A DNA stretch of 59,162 nucleotides, taken from positions 1 to 59,162 of the forward strand of contig CAZJQI010000027.1 of assembly GCA_964548275.1 (NCBI GenBank), read 5' to 3'. Origin of the DNA: JAUVUV01 sp964548275. Lineage in GTDB: Bacteria; Gemmatimonadota; Glassbacteria; GWA2-58-10. Both the position numbers and the translations under genes were made by a program. Positions 26,701-35,038 of this stretch are shown here, one piece after another (within the stretch, counting starts at the first letter, position 1; every line of letters begins with the position of its first letter). The notes below the pieces were generated by a model. The model was not told the origin of the DNA, made no database searches, and saw only the letters and a program-made list of their open reading frames with translations.

Positions 26701-27098
26701 CGCTGCATCAGACTGCGCACCGGTACCACTGTTATTCCAGGACGGCTATCTATCAGTCCAAGCAGGGCCTCGATCCTCTGGCCTGTGATACCAGGCTCTG
26801 CGGCAGACTCCTCGTAAGGCAGAATCTCCCACTGAGGATAATTGCGGACCTCACTTTCTGGCAGGAAATTTACCAGGTCAGCCTCAATTTTCTCCGCCTG
26901 CTTTGATCCCCTGGTCACATAGAGCACAGTGCGCTTGCGGTTTATGTAAAGGCCTGACGCGACAAAATTTTTTGCAGACCCATACAGGTTACCCAGCCGC
27001 AAGTCGGCTTTATCGCCAGACAGATAATCCTGCGCCTTGTGAAAGGCTTTCGAACCCTCCAGAAGCTTTAGCAATCTTGTAAGGTTCTCCGCTGGCAT
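23748..27098 (-). CDS. mfd: Transcription-repair coupling factor Mfd
   Basis: About 1116 residues. It releases stalled RNA polymerase and recruits UvrA for nucleotide-excision repair. The N-terminal UvrB-like domains include RRTVLYVTRGSKQAEKI and SLRGGILDIYGYG. The polymerase-interacting domain has FVVHIDYGIGRYRGMKK. The RecG-like motor has Walker A GDVGFGKT and box II IDEEQRFGV; QLRGRVGRS is motif VI; the C-terminal TRCF domain has LPDDYV. I chose the ATG at 27098, one base after the upstream stop (TAA-C-ATG), which couples it to the BatA-type gene; ATG 27110 is an alternative. Confidence 0.96.
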   Translation of the reverse strand: MPAENLTRLLKLLEGSKAFHKAQDYLSGDKADLRLGNLYGSAKNFVASGLYINRKRTVLYVTRGSKQAEKIEADLVNFLPESEVRNYPQWEILPYEESAAEPGITGQRIEALLGLIDSRPGITVVPVRSLMQRVPPTEAFIDKIRTLSAGAEIDLEALLADLVDMGFKREAMVEEVGTFSLRGGILDIYGYGMENPVRIELFGDEISEIRFFEIADQRSVGQCEEVMVLPVAEPFSWEKLPEGENGNLSDIFDYLDSNSLILFDEYDTVIEEAERFMKEVEGFYEMAVERQGAIFHLPAELYLSSEELGKRLKLFPCADLCSLYQRTDKRICLRFDTREPPAVNRDMNILRGRLRKESESGRQSYIFCDNKGQLDRLEELLGETGDLVRLTLGSLETGFVFGEIGLVIFTDHEIFRRFRHVRASRRYKRAPALESFSNLKEGNFVVHIDYGIGRYRGMKKIETENVTVECLWLEYADGEFLYVPVDQLSLVERYTAEDGTVTTVHKIGGAQWARVKARTVKAIEDMTEELIELYASREIHGGFAFSPDTDWQRELEESFVYEETTDQEKTIEEIKCDMEDKPCMDRLLCGDVGFGKTEVALRAAFKAVQDGKQVAILVPTTVLAQQHFITFSQRLANFPVNVETLSRFKSPKEQKEVLKKLVLGVIDVIIGTHRLLSKDVKFKDLGLLIIDEEQRFGVRQKEKLKKLKCLVDSLAMTATPIPRTLHMGLMGIRDLSLINTPPQDRLPILTQICPFGEEVIAEAAHRELARDGQVFFVHNRIGSIYAVYELLRRLVPEARIGVAHGEMPERELEITMRRFQEREIDLLLSTMIIENGLDFPNANTIIINRADRFGLSQLYQLRGRVGRSYHRAYAYLLVPPRRLITDEAIRRLRVLEEYTELGSGYEIAMRDLELRGTGNILGSQQHGFINAVGFDTYFKLLKDAIATLQSGRPKVEAAPAAKINLDLPAFLPDDYVLDSKQKLALYRKISHVEDVNELEEIARELADRYGSLPSEALGLLAKTRLKIYASLLALEAVFISESYCKLDFGRKIKYRLAPISSVLKDIEGEKKILSLDPLSIILKPPTKSAALEKITAALARMSEKPAAYIEDSSDIA

Positions 27099-27099
27099 G

Positions 27100-29244
27100 T
27101 TAGTCCTCATCTTCTTTCCTGTTGGCAAGAACCTGCTCCACAACCAGCAATCCCAGCACCAGCACAAGGAGAGCAGGCCAGGTTTCCACCCCCCAGCGCG
27201 AAAGGAATACCGAGCCTTCCAGACCCTCCTCAGCCGAGATAATCTTCAATTCATTATCAACGAAACGATCCCTGACGATATTTTCTTTTTCAAATCTTAA
27301 GTCTGCCTCCCTTGGATCAAGACCGACACAGAAAGCCCCAACTATCTCCTGGCTGTCATAGATCCGGTATATCCCCGGCAAATCTGTCTCTTTGAACTCG
27401 ATTTTTTCATATTCTCCAGGCTGGAGCAGAAAACGGGTCTCTTCCGGTCCGTGGATTTCCATTCTCGTGGTGTTGACTTTTCCTCCGAAATATATCGTAG
27501 CGGTCTCACCTACCCTTAGATTTTGATTAACCATGGGACCTCTATCCGCCAATATCATGATAAGCGAATGTATCATAGGCACTAAAAGCGGTGTTCTCGG
27601 CAGCTCGCATTCATCCGTGTTGGCGAGATCGCTCGCGGCAACAAGTACGTTAGCACTGCCACGTCGCACCAGGCGTATTAAAGTATTGCCGCCCTTTGTT
27701 TGCAGATCCCAGGCACCGGCCGCCGCCTGACCGCTCCCTGCGGTCCCGCCCTGCAAGGGCGGCAGGCGCCGCAGGGCGAAAATCTTGAGCTCCTCCAGCC
27801 CCGGGATGGCATCGAAAACGGAAGCGAACAAGGCGCCTGAGGCGGCGGCCGTCCGTGGCATCTCAGGGCTGTCAAACCCGCCTTTTCCAAAACTGGTGAC
27901 ACCCCCCAACTCTAACGGCAAATCGAATCTTGCGGCGACAGAGTTGAAACTCCCAGCATGGACTTGCTCATCCGGTTCTCCAGCACATGGTATGATAAAA
28001 AGTCCCTTTTTACGTCTTGTTACCTCGGCGAGGAATGTGCTAAGTTGACTCGCCTGGAAAGAGACACCGTGAATAATGAAAAGGTCTGCTCCAGTGAACT
28101 CAGATGTTTTTAATGGCAGCGTGGCTCTTCTGTCCAGTTTGATTGGCGCCGAGGGGCCCTTGGCCAACACCTCGAGGGCACTGCCCAGGTAATCGGGCTC
28201 TGTGCGGCGCGATTCCACGAGCATCACTCTCACACGGGGGGGCACCTTGAGCGTGATTGCGCGCTGGTTATCCGCTGCAAGGCCGTCTGCATCGATCTGA
28301 GCCGCAAGTTCGTATATACCCGGCTCAAGCGGGGGAATTTCCACCACCACAGACTCTTTCTCACCTGGGCCGACCACTGCCTCACCCTGGCCTACCAGTC
28401 GATTATCAAGATAGAGGCGGGGGAAAACCTGGGCCGATTCTTGGTTGCCGAAATGTGCCACCATGACAGTTACTTTCAGCGGCGATCCCGGCCGCACGAG
28501 TTCTCCCGGCAGACCGACTGACTCTACCGCCACGTTTGAAGGTTCCCGCTCGTGGGCCTCCACCAGGTAATAGCGCACCGGAAATGCGCTTTCTAAGTAA
28601 ATGCTGTCGGGCCCGAGAAAGCCACCCTGACAGTCGGTGCAAAGGTATACCTCCCGCGATGATACATCGGTGGCAGACTGAAGCAGACGCGAAGCAGCTT
28701 CCAGGCTTGCCCCAAGACTTGTACCACGGTAGCTGGAAGCCATGTTCTCGCTTACGGAGACATTTTGTGCAGGCCTCTCCCCTGGAGAGAGCCAGGAGTC
28801 AGTCTCAGCAGTGAAACCCTCGTTCGCGCTCAGGATGCGGAAACGGTCAGCCGGGTTCATCCAGCCCATGATCCGCTTCAGGCGTTGGGCCAGAAAAGAT
28901 ATGACAGGCCCCTTTTCATGAACGAATCCGGTGCTCGCCGAAGTGTCAAGAATAAATACCGCCGCTGTTGGCAGGTGGTCTGTCGGTCCGGTGCCGAAAA
29001 GACCCCGCACCACAGGGCGGGCTGGAGCGAGAACCAGCAGCGCGATAATCAGGGTGCGAAGGATTAGCAGCAGCAACTGGCGGGTTTTCAGCTTGCGCAC
29101 ATTACGGCTCTGCACTTCACGCAAAAGGAGAAGAGAGCTGAATTCGCGCTGCTGGGCACGAAAACGGCTAAGGAAATGAATGATCAGCGGCACGGAAGCC
29201 GCCACCAGGCCTAACAATACTATTGGGTTAAGAAAACTTATCAA
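27100..29244 (-). CDS. BatA/von Willebrand factor A domain membrane protein
   Basis: A 714-residue protein. N-terminal BatA-type module: one helix (LLGLVAASVPLIIHFL), a basic RFRAQQREFSSLLLLREVQ, then a second helix (LLLLILRTLIIALLVL). A VWA-type domain with AVFILDTSAST (MIDAS Asp-x-Ser-x-Ser) and YRGTSLGAS follows. A long beta-rich periplasmic region comes next, and a final helix (WPALLVLVLGLLVVEQVL) near the C-terminus. It probably acts in the envelope or scaffolds an Aer/Bat-like complex, but partner genes (MoxR, DUF58) are not adjacent. Translationally coupled to mfd. Confidence 0.82.
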   Translation of the reverse strand: MISFLNPIVLLGLVAASVPLIIHFLSRFRAQQREFSSLLLLREVQSRNVRKLKTRQLLLLILRTLIIALLVLAPARPVVRGLFGTGPTDHLPTAAVFILDTSASTGFVHEKGPVISFLAQRLKRIMGWMNPADRFRILSANEGFTAETDSWLSPGERPAQNVSVSENMASSYRGTSLGASLEAASRLLQSATDVSSREVYLCTDCQGGFLGPDSIYLESAFPVRYYLVEAHEREPSNVAVESVGLPGELVRPGSPLKVTVMVAHFGNQESAQVFPRLYLDNRLVGQGEAVVGPGEKESVVVEIPPLEPGIYELAAQIDADGLAADNQRAITLKVPPRVRVMLVESRRTEPDYLGSALEVLAKGPSAPIKLDRRATLPLKTSEFTGADLFIIHGVSFQASQLSTFLAEVTRRKKGLFIIPCAGEPDEQVHAGSFNSVAARFDLPLELGGVTSFGKGGFDSPEMPRTAAASGALFASVFDAIPGLEELKIFALRRLPPLQGGTAGSGQAAAGAWDLQTKGGNTLIRLVRRGSANVLVAASDLANTDECELPRTPLLVPMIHSLIMILADRGPMVNQNLRVGETATIYFGGKVNTTRMEIHGPEETRFLLQPGEYEKIEFKETDLPGIYRIYDSQEIVGAFCVGLDPREADLRFEKENIVRDRFVDNELKIISAEEGLEGSVFLSRWGVETWPALLVLVLGLLVVEQVLANRKEDED

Positions 29245-29440
29245 TATTGTAATCCCCCAGTAGCTAACTTGATACTCACGCCGGTTAATCGGCTCAATAA
29301 TTTAAGATATATCAGGGAAAATTAAACATCAAATCAAAAACGATTTGGAGAGCAGGAATGGTATGCCAGTTTGGGAGTAAATTTAATAATCTTACAATTT
29401 TAGGGACACAGAACACCGCGCCCCAAACAGATATCAGCAT

Positions 29441-30721
29441 TCATTGTGTCAGAGGTTCCGGCACGGGATAGATTTCGCCATTTGCAGTCAATTGGGCTTT
29501 CATCTCCCTGGTGAGGCCGATTTCCTTATCAGTGAGATAGCAGGCCGGGTCTGGACCGAACGGATCGCCGTAAACTCTCTGGGCACGCACCCGCATTGAG
29601 CCGCCGCAGAGCTTGAAATACTTGCAAACTCGGCAGCGTCCCTTGATCACCTCCGGCCGGTTTTTGAGGCCTTTCATCAGGAGGTCGGAGGTGTCGGCCC
29701 AGATCGCGGAGAATTTCCTGTTGCGGACATTGCCGAAACTGTAGTCCATCCAGAACTGGTCCGGGTGGACCTCACCGAACCAGTCGACATCTGCCACACC
29801 CACTCCTGTGGAGTACATGCCCCCCTGGTTCCATTCAAGCAGCCTTTGTACAGCCTCCACCCTGGGTGAACTCTCGTCCTGGAGGGTGCGCAGAAGGTAA
29901 ACACCGTCCACGTGGTTGTCCACGGTGAGTATGTTGACATCCAGGCCGCGCTCGTGGAAATCCCTGGTACGCCTCATGATTATATCCAGCGCATCCCGGG
30001 TCTCCCGGTGGGTCAGGTCGGCATCTGATATCGAAGCCCCCCGGCCGGAATACACCAGGTGATAGAAACAGGCGCGATTGATTTTTTCAGCTTCGATAAA
30101 ATCGAATATCTTCTCCAGGTCCTGGTAGTTGTGGCTGGTCAGGGTCAGCCTCAGTCCAACACGCTGGCCGAGTTCCACCAGGTTGCGGAAACCCCGCATG
30201 GTAAGCTCGAAAGCGCCTTTCTTGCCGCGGAAACAGTCATTCACCTCGCCGATTCCATCAAGGCTCACTCCCACGTAGGTGAAACCGGATTCCCTTATCC
30301 GGCGTGCGTTTTTCTTGTCGATCAGGGTACCGTTGGTCGATAGCGTAGCCCTGAGCCCCCTGTCCACTGCATAACTCACCAGCTCGAAAATATCCTTTCT
30401 CATCAGCGGCTCGCCGCCGGAAAAAAGCACGGCCGGTACTTTGAACTCCGCCAGCTCATCCAGCAGAGCCTTGCCCTGCTCGGTAGTCAGCTCGCCCCTG
30501 TATCTCTTATTTTCTGAGTCCGTATAACAGTGCACACAGCGAAGGTTGCAGCGGCGGGTCACATTCCAGACTATCACAGGCCTGCGCTCTGCCGCGGATT
30601 TAGGCGCCTCTTGCGCGGCTGAATCTATTCCTCTGCAAGGCTTGCCCTCAGAAGCCTGCCCGTAGCGGATAGCATCCCCGCCGGAACTTTCTCCAACAAG
30701 CAGCTTTGTTATGTCTATCAT
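29441..30721 (-). CDS. Radical SAM/SPASM protein of the NirJ/AhbC type
   Basis: A 426-residue protein. The radical-SAM cluster cysteines are Cys58, Cys62 and Cys65 in CNLRCVHC, followed by FSGGEPLMRK and LSTNGTLI. The C-terminal SPASM segment has CRVCKYFKLCGGSMRVRAQR then DPFGPDPACYL, the pattern typical of heme d1 (NirJ) and alternative-heme (AhbC/AhbD) enzymes that trim siroheme-derived side chains. No other heme genes are in the window, so the exact substrate is open; peptide-modifying relatives are the alternative. GGAGG is 5 nt before the ATG. Divergent from nikR. Confidence 0.8.
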   Translation of the reverse strand: MIDITKLLVGESSGGDAIRYGQASEGKPCRGIDSAAQEAPKSAAERRPVIVWNVTRRCNLRCVHCYTDSENKRYRGELTTEQGKALLDELAEFKVPAVLFSGGEPLMRKDIFELVSYAVDRGLRATLSTNGTLIDKKNARRIRESGFTYVGVSLDGIGEVNDCFRGKKGAFELTMRGFRNLVELGQRVGLRLTLTSHNYQDLEKIFDFIEAEKINRACFYHLVYSGRGASISDADLTHRETRDALDIIMRRTRDFHERGLDVNILTVDNHVDGVYLLRTLQDESSPRVEAVQRLLEWNQGGMYSTGVGVADVDWFGEVHPDQFWMDYSFGNVRNRKFSAIWADTSDLLMKGLKNRPEVIKGRCRVCKYFKLCGGSMRVRAQRVYGDPFGPDPACYLTDKEIGLTREMKAQLTANGEIYPVPEPLTQ

Positions 30722-30971
30722 CTATCCTCCAGCCCGATCACCATAACCTTGACTTAAACATTCCTTATAAAAAACGTTTCGACCTTGAAACAGGTTTCCT
30801 CCTGTGAGCTTAAATTTTGGATTGCCTAAGGTGCGCAAAACAGATAAATTGGTTTTTGAGGTAAAAATCCGCCAAATGGTTTCAATTTAGCCAACTGTAT
30901 CTGGAGTGTCAATCGAGGGACCCCACCTGTGCAACGCGGCAAACGGTTCCTGAGCAGAAAGGAGCCTTGTG

Positions 30972-31379
30972 ATGGGTAAAGTACAGCGATTCGGAGTATC
31001 AATCGAGGAATCTCTTGCCAGTCGTTTTGATGAACATATCCGCAGCGAGGGCTATTCGAGCCGGAGCGAGGCGCTCCGGGACCTGATCCGCGAACACCTT
31101 GTGAGCGAGCAGTTGAGCCTGGACGGCACAGGGGCCGTGGCCTCATTGAGCCTGGTTTACGACCACCACCAGCGGGAGCTTCACGAAACCCTGAACCAGT
31201 TACAGCATGACCACCATGAGCTGATTATCTCCACCCTGCACGTGCATATCGACCATGACAACTGCCTGGAGGTGATAATCCTCAGGGGTGCTAATACAGA
31301 GATCAAAAAAGTGGCCGACAGGCTGATGGCAACCCGGGGAGTGAAACACGGCAAGCTGATCATGACAACCCCCGGCTAA
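30972..31379 (+). CDS. nikR: Nickel-responsive transcriptional regulator NikR
   Basis: A 135-residue protein. An N-terminal ribbon-helix-helix (VQRFGVSIEESLASRFDEH ... RSEALRDLIRE) is followed by an ACT-like nickel-binding domain. The nickel ligands are in STLHVHIDHDNCLEV (His, His, Cys) plus the His-rich YDHHQRELHE. Nickel binding promotes operator binding and represses nickel uptake or nickel-enzyme genes; none of these targets is in the window. I start at the ATG at 30972, with AAAGGAG 8 nt upstream, not the GTG three bases earlier. It is divergent from the radical-SAM gene. Confidence 0.95.
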   Translation: MGKVQRFGVSIEESLASRFDEHIRSEGYSSRSEALRDLIREHLVSEQLSLDGTGAVASLSLVYDHHQRELHETLNQLQHDHHELIISTLHVHIDHDNCLEVIILRGANTEIKKVADRLMATRGVKHGKLIMTTPG

Positions 31380-31506
31380 TCCCACCAAATCCACTCCTTA
31401 TACACGGTTTTTATAGTATCCTCGATTAAAAACCGGTAGAGCGTTTTAGCCATCGGCTATTTATCTTTTTCCAGGGAATTTCTTACTGGCAGGAACAGAA
31501 AGAGGC

Positions 31507-31553
31507 AAAAAAATAGCCGGCGGGTTTTCATTTTCACACCACCGGCTATTGCT
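31507..31553 (-). terminator. Rho-independent terminator of a 39-residue gene
   Basis: The stem AATAGCCGG/CCGGCTATT (31512-31520 with 31542-31550) is followed on the minus strand by seven T residues. It lies 25 bp after the stop of the small gene at 31578. Confidence 0.7.
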
Positions 31554-31577
31554 GGATCTGAGTTTCCTCGTATCCTC

Positions 31578-31697
31578 TCATGCATACGCTCCCATTGTGA
31601 TACACGTTTCGAGAAAAGCGAAATAGATGATTATCACGAAGACGACCTTCACAAATGGGATTGAGGTTTCGATCCTCCTCCAGATAGCACCTTTCAT
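31578..31697 (-). CDS. 39-residue single-span membrane peptide
   Basis: This short frame begins MKGAIWRRIETSIPFVKV and continues through one hydrophobic stretch (VFVIIIYFAFLETC), ending ITMGAYA. A strong ribosome site (CAGGAGG) lies 7 nt before the ATG at 31697, and a terminator follows the stop. The arrangement (ribosome site, start, one membrane helix, stop, terminator) is that of a real small gene. Two arginines before the hydrophobic segment predict a cytoplasmic N-terminus. Its role is unknown, and it is monocistronic. A type I toxin-like peptide is one possibility, but I see no antisense RNA evidence. Confidence 0.6.
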   Translation of the reverse strand: MKGAIWRRIETSIPFVKVVFVIIIYFAFLETCITMGAYA

Positions 31698-31958
31698 TTT
31701 TGCCTCCTGTTGAGTTGTTGATTTGCTCTTGCCGAATTACTGGTATTCCGCTTTCTCTAAAGTATAAGACCTATCACTTGTGTTTTTAGATTCATTTTTT
31801 TTGCTTTTGTTTATTCTGAAACAGCCTGAAGGAATTCCAGCATGACTGACGGCAACGGTAAGTTATTATTTTGCAGGCGGTTACAAATCTTCAGAGGTTA
31901 TCCGTTCCGAACATCGAGTTTGACAAAAAGCCATTGAAGTTTTTTCTGGAGAGAATCC

Positions 31959-32663
31959 TTATACCCTCCGGCCCATGAATGCCCACATGCGGTTAATAGC
32001 ACGCCGGCTCTCAGCACGGAAGGAGTAAAAAAGCTCATTGTGACAGTTGGTGCAGTAAGCGCTGGTAAAGATATTCTCATGCGGCACTCCGCAGGAGGCT
32101 GCCTGAAATGCGAGCAGGTGCCTGAGATCTGCGTAGAATCGGTTCCCATTGCGTTTATCCACCCCGCTTTCGCTCACCTCTGACAGCAATCGAGCCACCT
32201 CCGGCCCGACCTCGTAGCAGCAAGGGCAAATCGAGGGACCCAGGTAGATTTCGACTCTCTGTATATCCAATTTCAGTGTTTCTTTCATCACCCGCAAACC
32301 TTCTTTTATAACAGCAGCGACCACACCGCGCCAGCCAGCATGGAGAAGGCCCCAACATGCTGATACCGGATCGAGCATAAACACCGGCACGCAGTCGGCT
32401 ATCGTGACCAGGCCCAGCACGCCAATCTCGCTGCTAACCAGGCCGTCACCTGTAGGAATTGATCCCGTGGTGTCCTTGCCGGCTATTACTATCCTCGCTC
32501 CGTGGATCTGTTTCAGCCTCCGGATTACCCCAAATTCCTCCCCTCGCATCCCGGCTGAAAGGCGCCTGTAAGTCAGCTCAGGCTCCCCTCTGGACGGCCG
32601 CACTGTCACACCCTGGCACAGGCCCGGGATACTCTCCCAGGGCTGGAAACGGAGGATTTCCAT
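31959..32663 (-). CDS. pgeF: Peptidoglycan-editing factor / laccase-domain protein (YfiH family)
   Basis: A 234-residue protein. Family landmarks: VTIADCVPVFMLDP, CWGLLHAGWRGVV and LGPSICPCCYEVGPEV, with His/Cys metal ligands. Members remove wrongly inserted residues from peptidoglycan precursors (PgeF) or act as purine-related hydrolases. I prefer the internal Met at 32663, which starts MEILRFQPW as in homologues and has GAAGG close upstream; the frame opens at 32720. Monocistronic on the minus strand. Confidence 0.9.
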   Translation of the reverse strand: MEILRFQPWESIPGLCQGVTVRPSRGEPELTYRRLSAGMRGEEFGVIRRLKQIHGARIVIAGKDTTGSIPTGDGLVSSEIGVLGLVTIADCVPVFMLDPVSACWGLLHAGWRGVVAAVIKEGLRVMKETLKLDIQRVEIYLGPSICPCCYEVGPEVARLLSEVSESGVDKRNGNRFYADLRHLLAFQAASCGVPHENIFTSAYCTNCHNELFYSFRAESRRAINRMWAFMGRRV

Positions 32664-32957
32664 GCCGCCTTCTTTTGAAAATCTTTCCAAAGCAGCCAGT
32701 CTCCATGCGCGAATTTTCATTTCAGGAACCGAAATTTGAATGTATCATACATTGCCACATACTGCAAAGTTTGCCTTTTCCGAAAAGAATCCTTAACTTG
32801 CTCCCAATTTACTGTCTAATGGGAAATAACAATTTTACCTCTGCGGCCAATACGGCCGCTTAAAACCCTTTTTTTCCTGTTTATGATAATTCATCCTCAA
32901 CCGAAAGATCCTTTCCTAAGGTTATCCTTTCGTTTTAACTGTTCCCAGGAGGTGGAT

Positions 32958-33809
32958 ATGTTCTACCGGCTATTTTTTCTGTTCTGCCTTGTCTGTTTCT
33001 GCGCACCGGGAATTATTCAGGCCCAGAAACCTACCACGCCCCAGGGGGTGAGGATCCTTCAGAACAGGAGTTTCGACGACAGCGAAAAGGCCCGACAGGA
33101 GATCCTCGAACTCTATAAAGACCTTCGGGTGACCGATGTCTGTGACGGCATGGACCTCGTGGGACTTCAGGATGTCGGCCTGATGCACAACACCATCCGC
33201 TCGCTCTGGCGTGACGTAGAAAATTTCACCCACCGCTTTGTCGGTTTCGCGATCACCGTGCGGCACGTGCCCTCGGATGTCCGCTCCGGCCAGAACTCCG
33301 GCGATCTGGCCGGTTTCCTGAAATTCAAGGACGAGCAGTACGGCCGCGCACCGGATGCCTGGACGAAAGCAGCCCGGCCCGGGGATGTGGCAGTGATCGA
33401 TGCCAACGGTGTGTTCGAAGTCGGTTTTATCGGCTCCAACAACAGCCTGGGCTATGCTGAAAAGGGAGTGGTCGGGGTGGTTACCAACGCTTTTGCCAGA
33501 GACACCGATGAAATTGTCAAGACAAAGGCGATCCCGGTTTATTCAAATAACGCTCTCAGCGGCCGCGGGGTGCGTCCGGGGCGCCTGATCGCCGAATCCT
33601 ACAACTTCCCGATCAACTGCGCCGGGGTGCTGGTTTACCCTGGTGATGTGGTGGTAGCAGACGGTGACGGGGTGATTGTCGTGCCGCGGGAACTCGCCCT
33701 TCAGGTCGGAAAGCTGGCGCGTGGGATCAACGACGAGGATCAGTCAAGCCGCGCCCAGAGATTTAAACGCCTGGGGATACCTTTGGACGAGACCGTGATC
33801 GATAAGTAG
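32958..33809 (+). CDS. Exported RraA-like / 4-hydroxy-4-methyl-2-oxoglutarate aldolase family protein
   Basis: About 283 residues. It begins MFYRLFFLFCLVCFCAPG, a clear signal peptide ending near IIQAQ. The RraA fold follows: VTDVCDGMDLVGLQDVGLM, RPGDVAVIDANGVFEVGFIG, and NAFARDTDEI, then the C-terminal VVADGDGVIVVPRELA. The metal-site Arg/Asp pair (RDTDE) is kept. Cytosolic relatives are aldolases or RNase E regulators, so export to the periplasm is unusual. AGGAGGT is 7 nt before the ATG at 32958; the frame extends upstream to 32883 without a ribosome site. Confidence 0.8.
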   Translation: MFYRLFFLFCLVCFCAPGIIQAQKPTTPQGVRILQNRSFDDSEKARQEILELYKDLRVTDVCDGMDLVGLQDVGLMHNTIRSLWRDVENFTHRFVGFAITVRHVPSDVRSGQNSGDLAGFLKFKDEQYGRAPDAWTKAARPGDVAVIDANGVFEVGFIGSNNSLGYAEKGVVGVVTNAFARDTDEIVKTKAIPVYSNNALSGRGVRPGRLIAESYNFPINCAGVLVYPGDVVVADGDGVIVVPRELALQVGKLARGINDEDQSSRAQRFKRLGIPLDETVIDK

Positions 33810-33816
33810 AGTCAAA

Positions 33817-33841
33817 AAGGCCCGGCCAATTAATGGCCGGG
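33817..33841 (-). terminator. Hairpin terminator between rraA-like and HNH genes
   Basis: CCCGGCCA/TGGCCGGG stem (8 bp). On the minus strand it is followed by CCTTTTTG, so it most likely ends the HNH transcript; the same hairpin lies 8 bp past the plus-strand gene. Confidence 0.65.
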
Positions 33842-33862
33842 ACTTCAGGATCGCATTATTAG

Positions 33863-34369
33863 TTAGTCTAAAAAAAGATACGGTCGCCACTTGTCGTGGG
33901 AACTGGGGTAGTAGAAGCGGATAAAAGTATAGAAAGCCGGACGCTTGGGCCTTGAAAGCAGCCGCATGTCTGCCTGTCTGGGCGTGCGGTTGCTCTTGCG
34001 GTTGTTGCATTTGGTACAGGCGGTTACCAGGTTCTCCCAGCTCTCATTCCCTCCCATGGAACGCGGAATCACATGATCCGTGGTGAGATAGTCGGAGCGC
34101 GCGCCGCAGTACTGGCAGCGGAAACCGTCCCTGCGCATGATATTGCGCCGGTTGAGAGCCACCGACCGGCGGTTCGGCTGGATGTATATCCGCAGGCGCA
34201 CCACGCTGGGAACCGGAAACCTGCGGCTCACAGTTCGCACGAATTTCCGCTCATAGTATTCTACAACTTCCGCCTTGCCGCATAACACCAGTACAAGCGC
34301 GCGCCTGGCCTGGCACACATGCAGCGGCTGAAAACTGCTGTTCAGTACCAGAACACTGGTTTTAAGCAT
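33863..34369 (-). CDS. HNH endonuclease
   Basis: A 168-residue protein. The N-terminus LKTSVLVLNSSFQPLHVC is shared by a common family of stand-alone HNH proteins. The zinc-bound nuclease core is CQYCGARSDYLTTDHVIPRS ... WENLVTACTKCNNRKSNRTP, with paired cysteines and catalytic His. It would nick or cut DNA; the cellular role of these conserved single-copy proteins is unknown. I take the internal ATG at 34369 because GAGGAGG is 9 nt upstream. It follows lptE by about 60 bp on the same strand, so it may be the last gene of the envelope operon. Confidence 0.9.
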   Translation of the reverse strand: MLKTSVLVLNSSFQPLHVCQARRALVLVLCGKAEVVEYYERKFVRTVSRRFPVPSVVRLRIYIQPNRRSVALNRRNIMRRDGFRCQYCGARSDYLTTDHVIPRSMGGNESWENLVTACTKCNNRKSNRTPRQADMRLLSRPKRPAFYTFIRFYYPSSHDKWRPYLFLD

Positions 34370-34432
34370 TCCGCGAGCCTCCTCTTCACAACCCATACCT
34401 GAGGTGATTTAGCGAGTCTCGAAAGGTTTGTG

Positions 34433-34945
34433 CTACCACTGCTGAAGAATGCCGGTGATCAGATCATCGGCCAGGAGCTTGACCACGCGCCCGGCCGCCT
34501 CCTGCTCGCTTTCCTTCTCCGGCTCGTAAACCACCCAGCGGGAGAAATTGCGGTTCTGCCAGAGTGTTTCGCTTTCCACCCTGTCGGCGAACTCCACCTC
34601 CAGCACAATCGTTACCCGCCTGCCCGAGACATCGAGCCCGCCAGTGCGGCCATACGTTTCAGCTTCCTCGAAGTAGCGCCGCACCCTGCCGATCAACTCC
34701 GCATCAGCCTCCTCGGCATCTCCCAGGCGAAGGTTAGCCTCACTCAGGAAACGCTCGGTCACCTCATCGGTGATAAGCTGAGGAAGATAAAACTCGTCCG
34801 TGTCATTCTCGAATGTGGGTATATATACATTCTTTATGTGTGCCGGCAGCCTTCCGCTGGTGCTGTAATGGCTGCACCCGGCAAACAGAAGAACGAGTAT
34901 GAGGAGTACCTTTTCTGATATTGATCTCACCAGGCCTGCACTCAT
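34433..34945 (-). CDS. lptE: LPS-assembly lipoprotein LptE
   Basis: A 170-residue lipoprotein. Signal peptide with lipobox LLFAGC (Cys24), then the family start YSTSGRLPAHIKNVYIPTFE, where LptE proteins carry 'sLP.hI..v.Ip.F.N'. It would plug the LptD barrel that inserts lipopolysaccharide in the outer membrane. Length is normal. It sits in a minus-strand envelope group after the DUF4292-like lipoprotein gene and 63 bp before the HNH gene. Confidence 0.88.
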   Translation of the reverse strand: MSAGLVRSISEKVLLILVLLFAGCSHYSTSGRLPAHIKNVYIPTFENDTDEFYLPQLITDEVTERFLSEANLRLGDAEEADAELIGRVRRYFEEAETYGRTGGLDVSGRRVTIVLEVEFADRVESETLWQNRNFSRWVVYEPEKESEQEAAGRVVKLLADDLITGILQQW

Positions 34946-35038
34946 CTATACCCGCCCCCTGATTATTTCAGGGAAGATTTTTAAAGCCAGAAATCGGGTA
35001 ATTCAGTAAGGATAAAAATAACATCAAAAAAAATTAAT

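Noticed and set aside
27730..27780. GC-rich hairpin within the BatA-type gene (PPLQGGTAGSGQ region)
   Set aside because: It could be a repeat inserted in frame, but the reading frame and flanking protein remain continuous and I cannot show that it is foreign.
31408..31437. CGGTTTTTA/TAAAAACCG hairpin after nikR
   Set aside because: A perfect 9-bp stem, but no T-run on the plus strand, so a terminator call is not supported.
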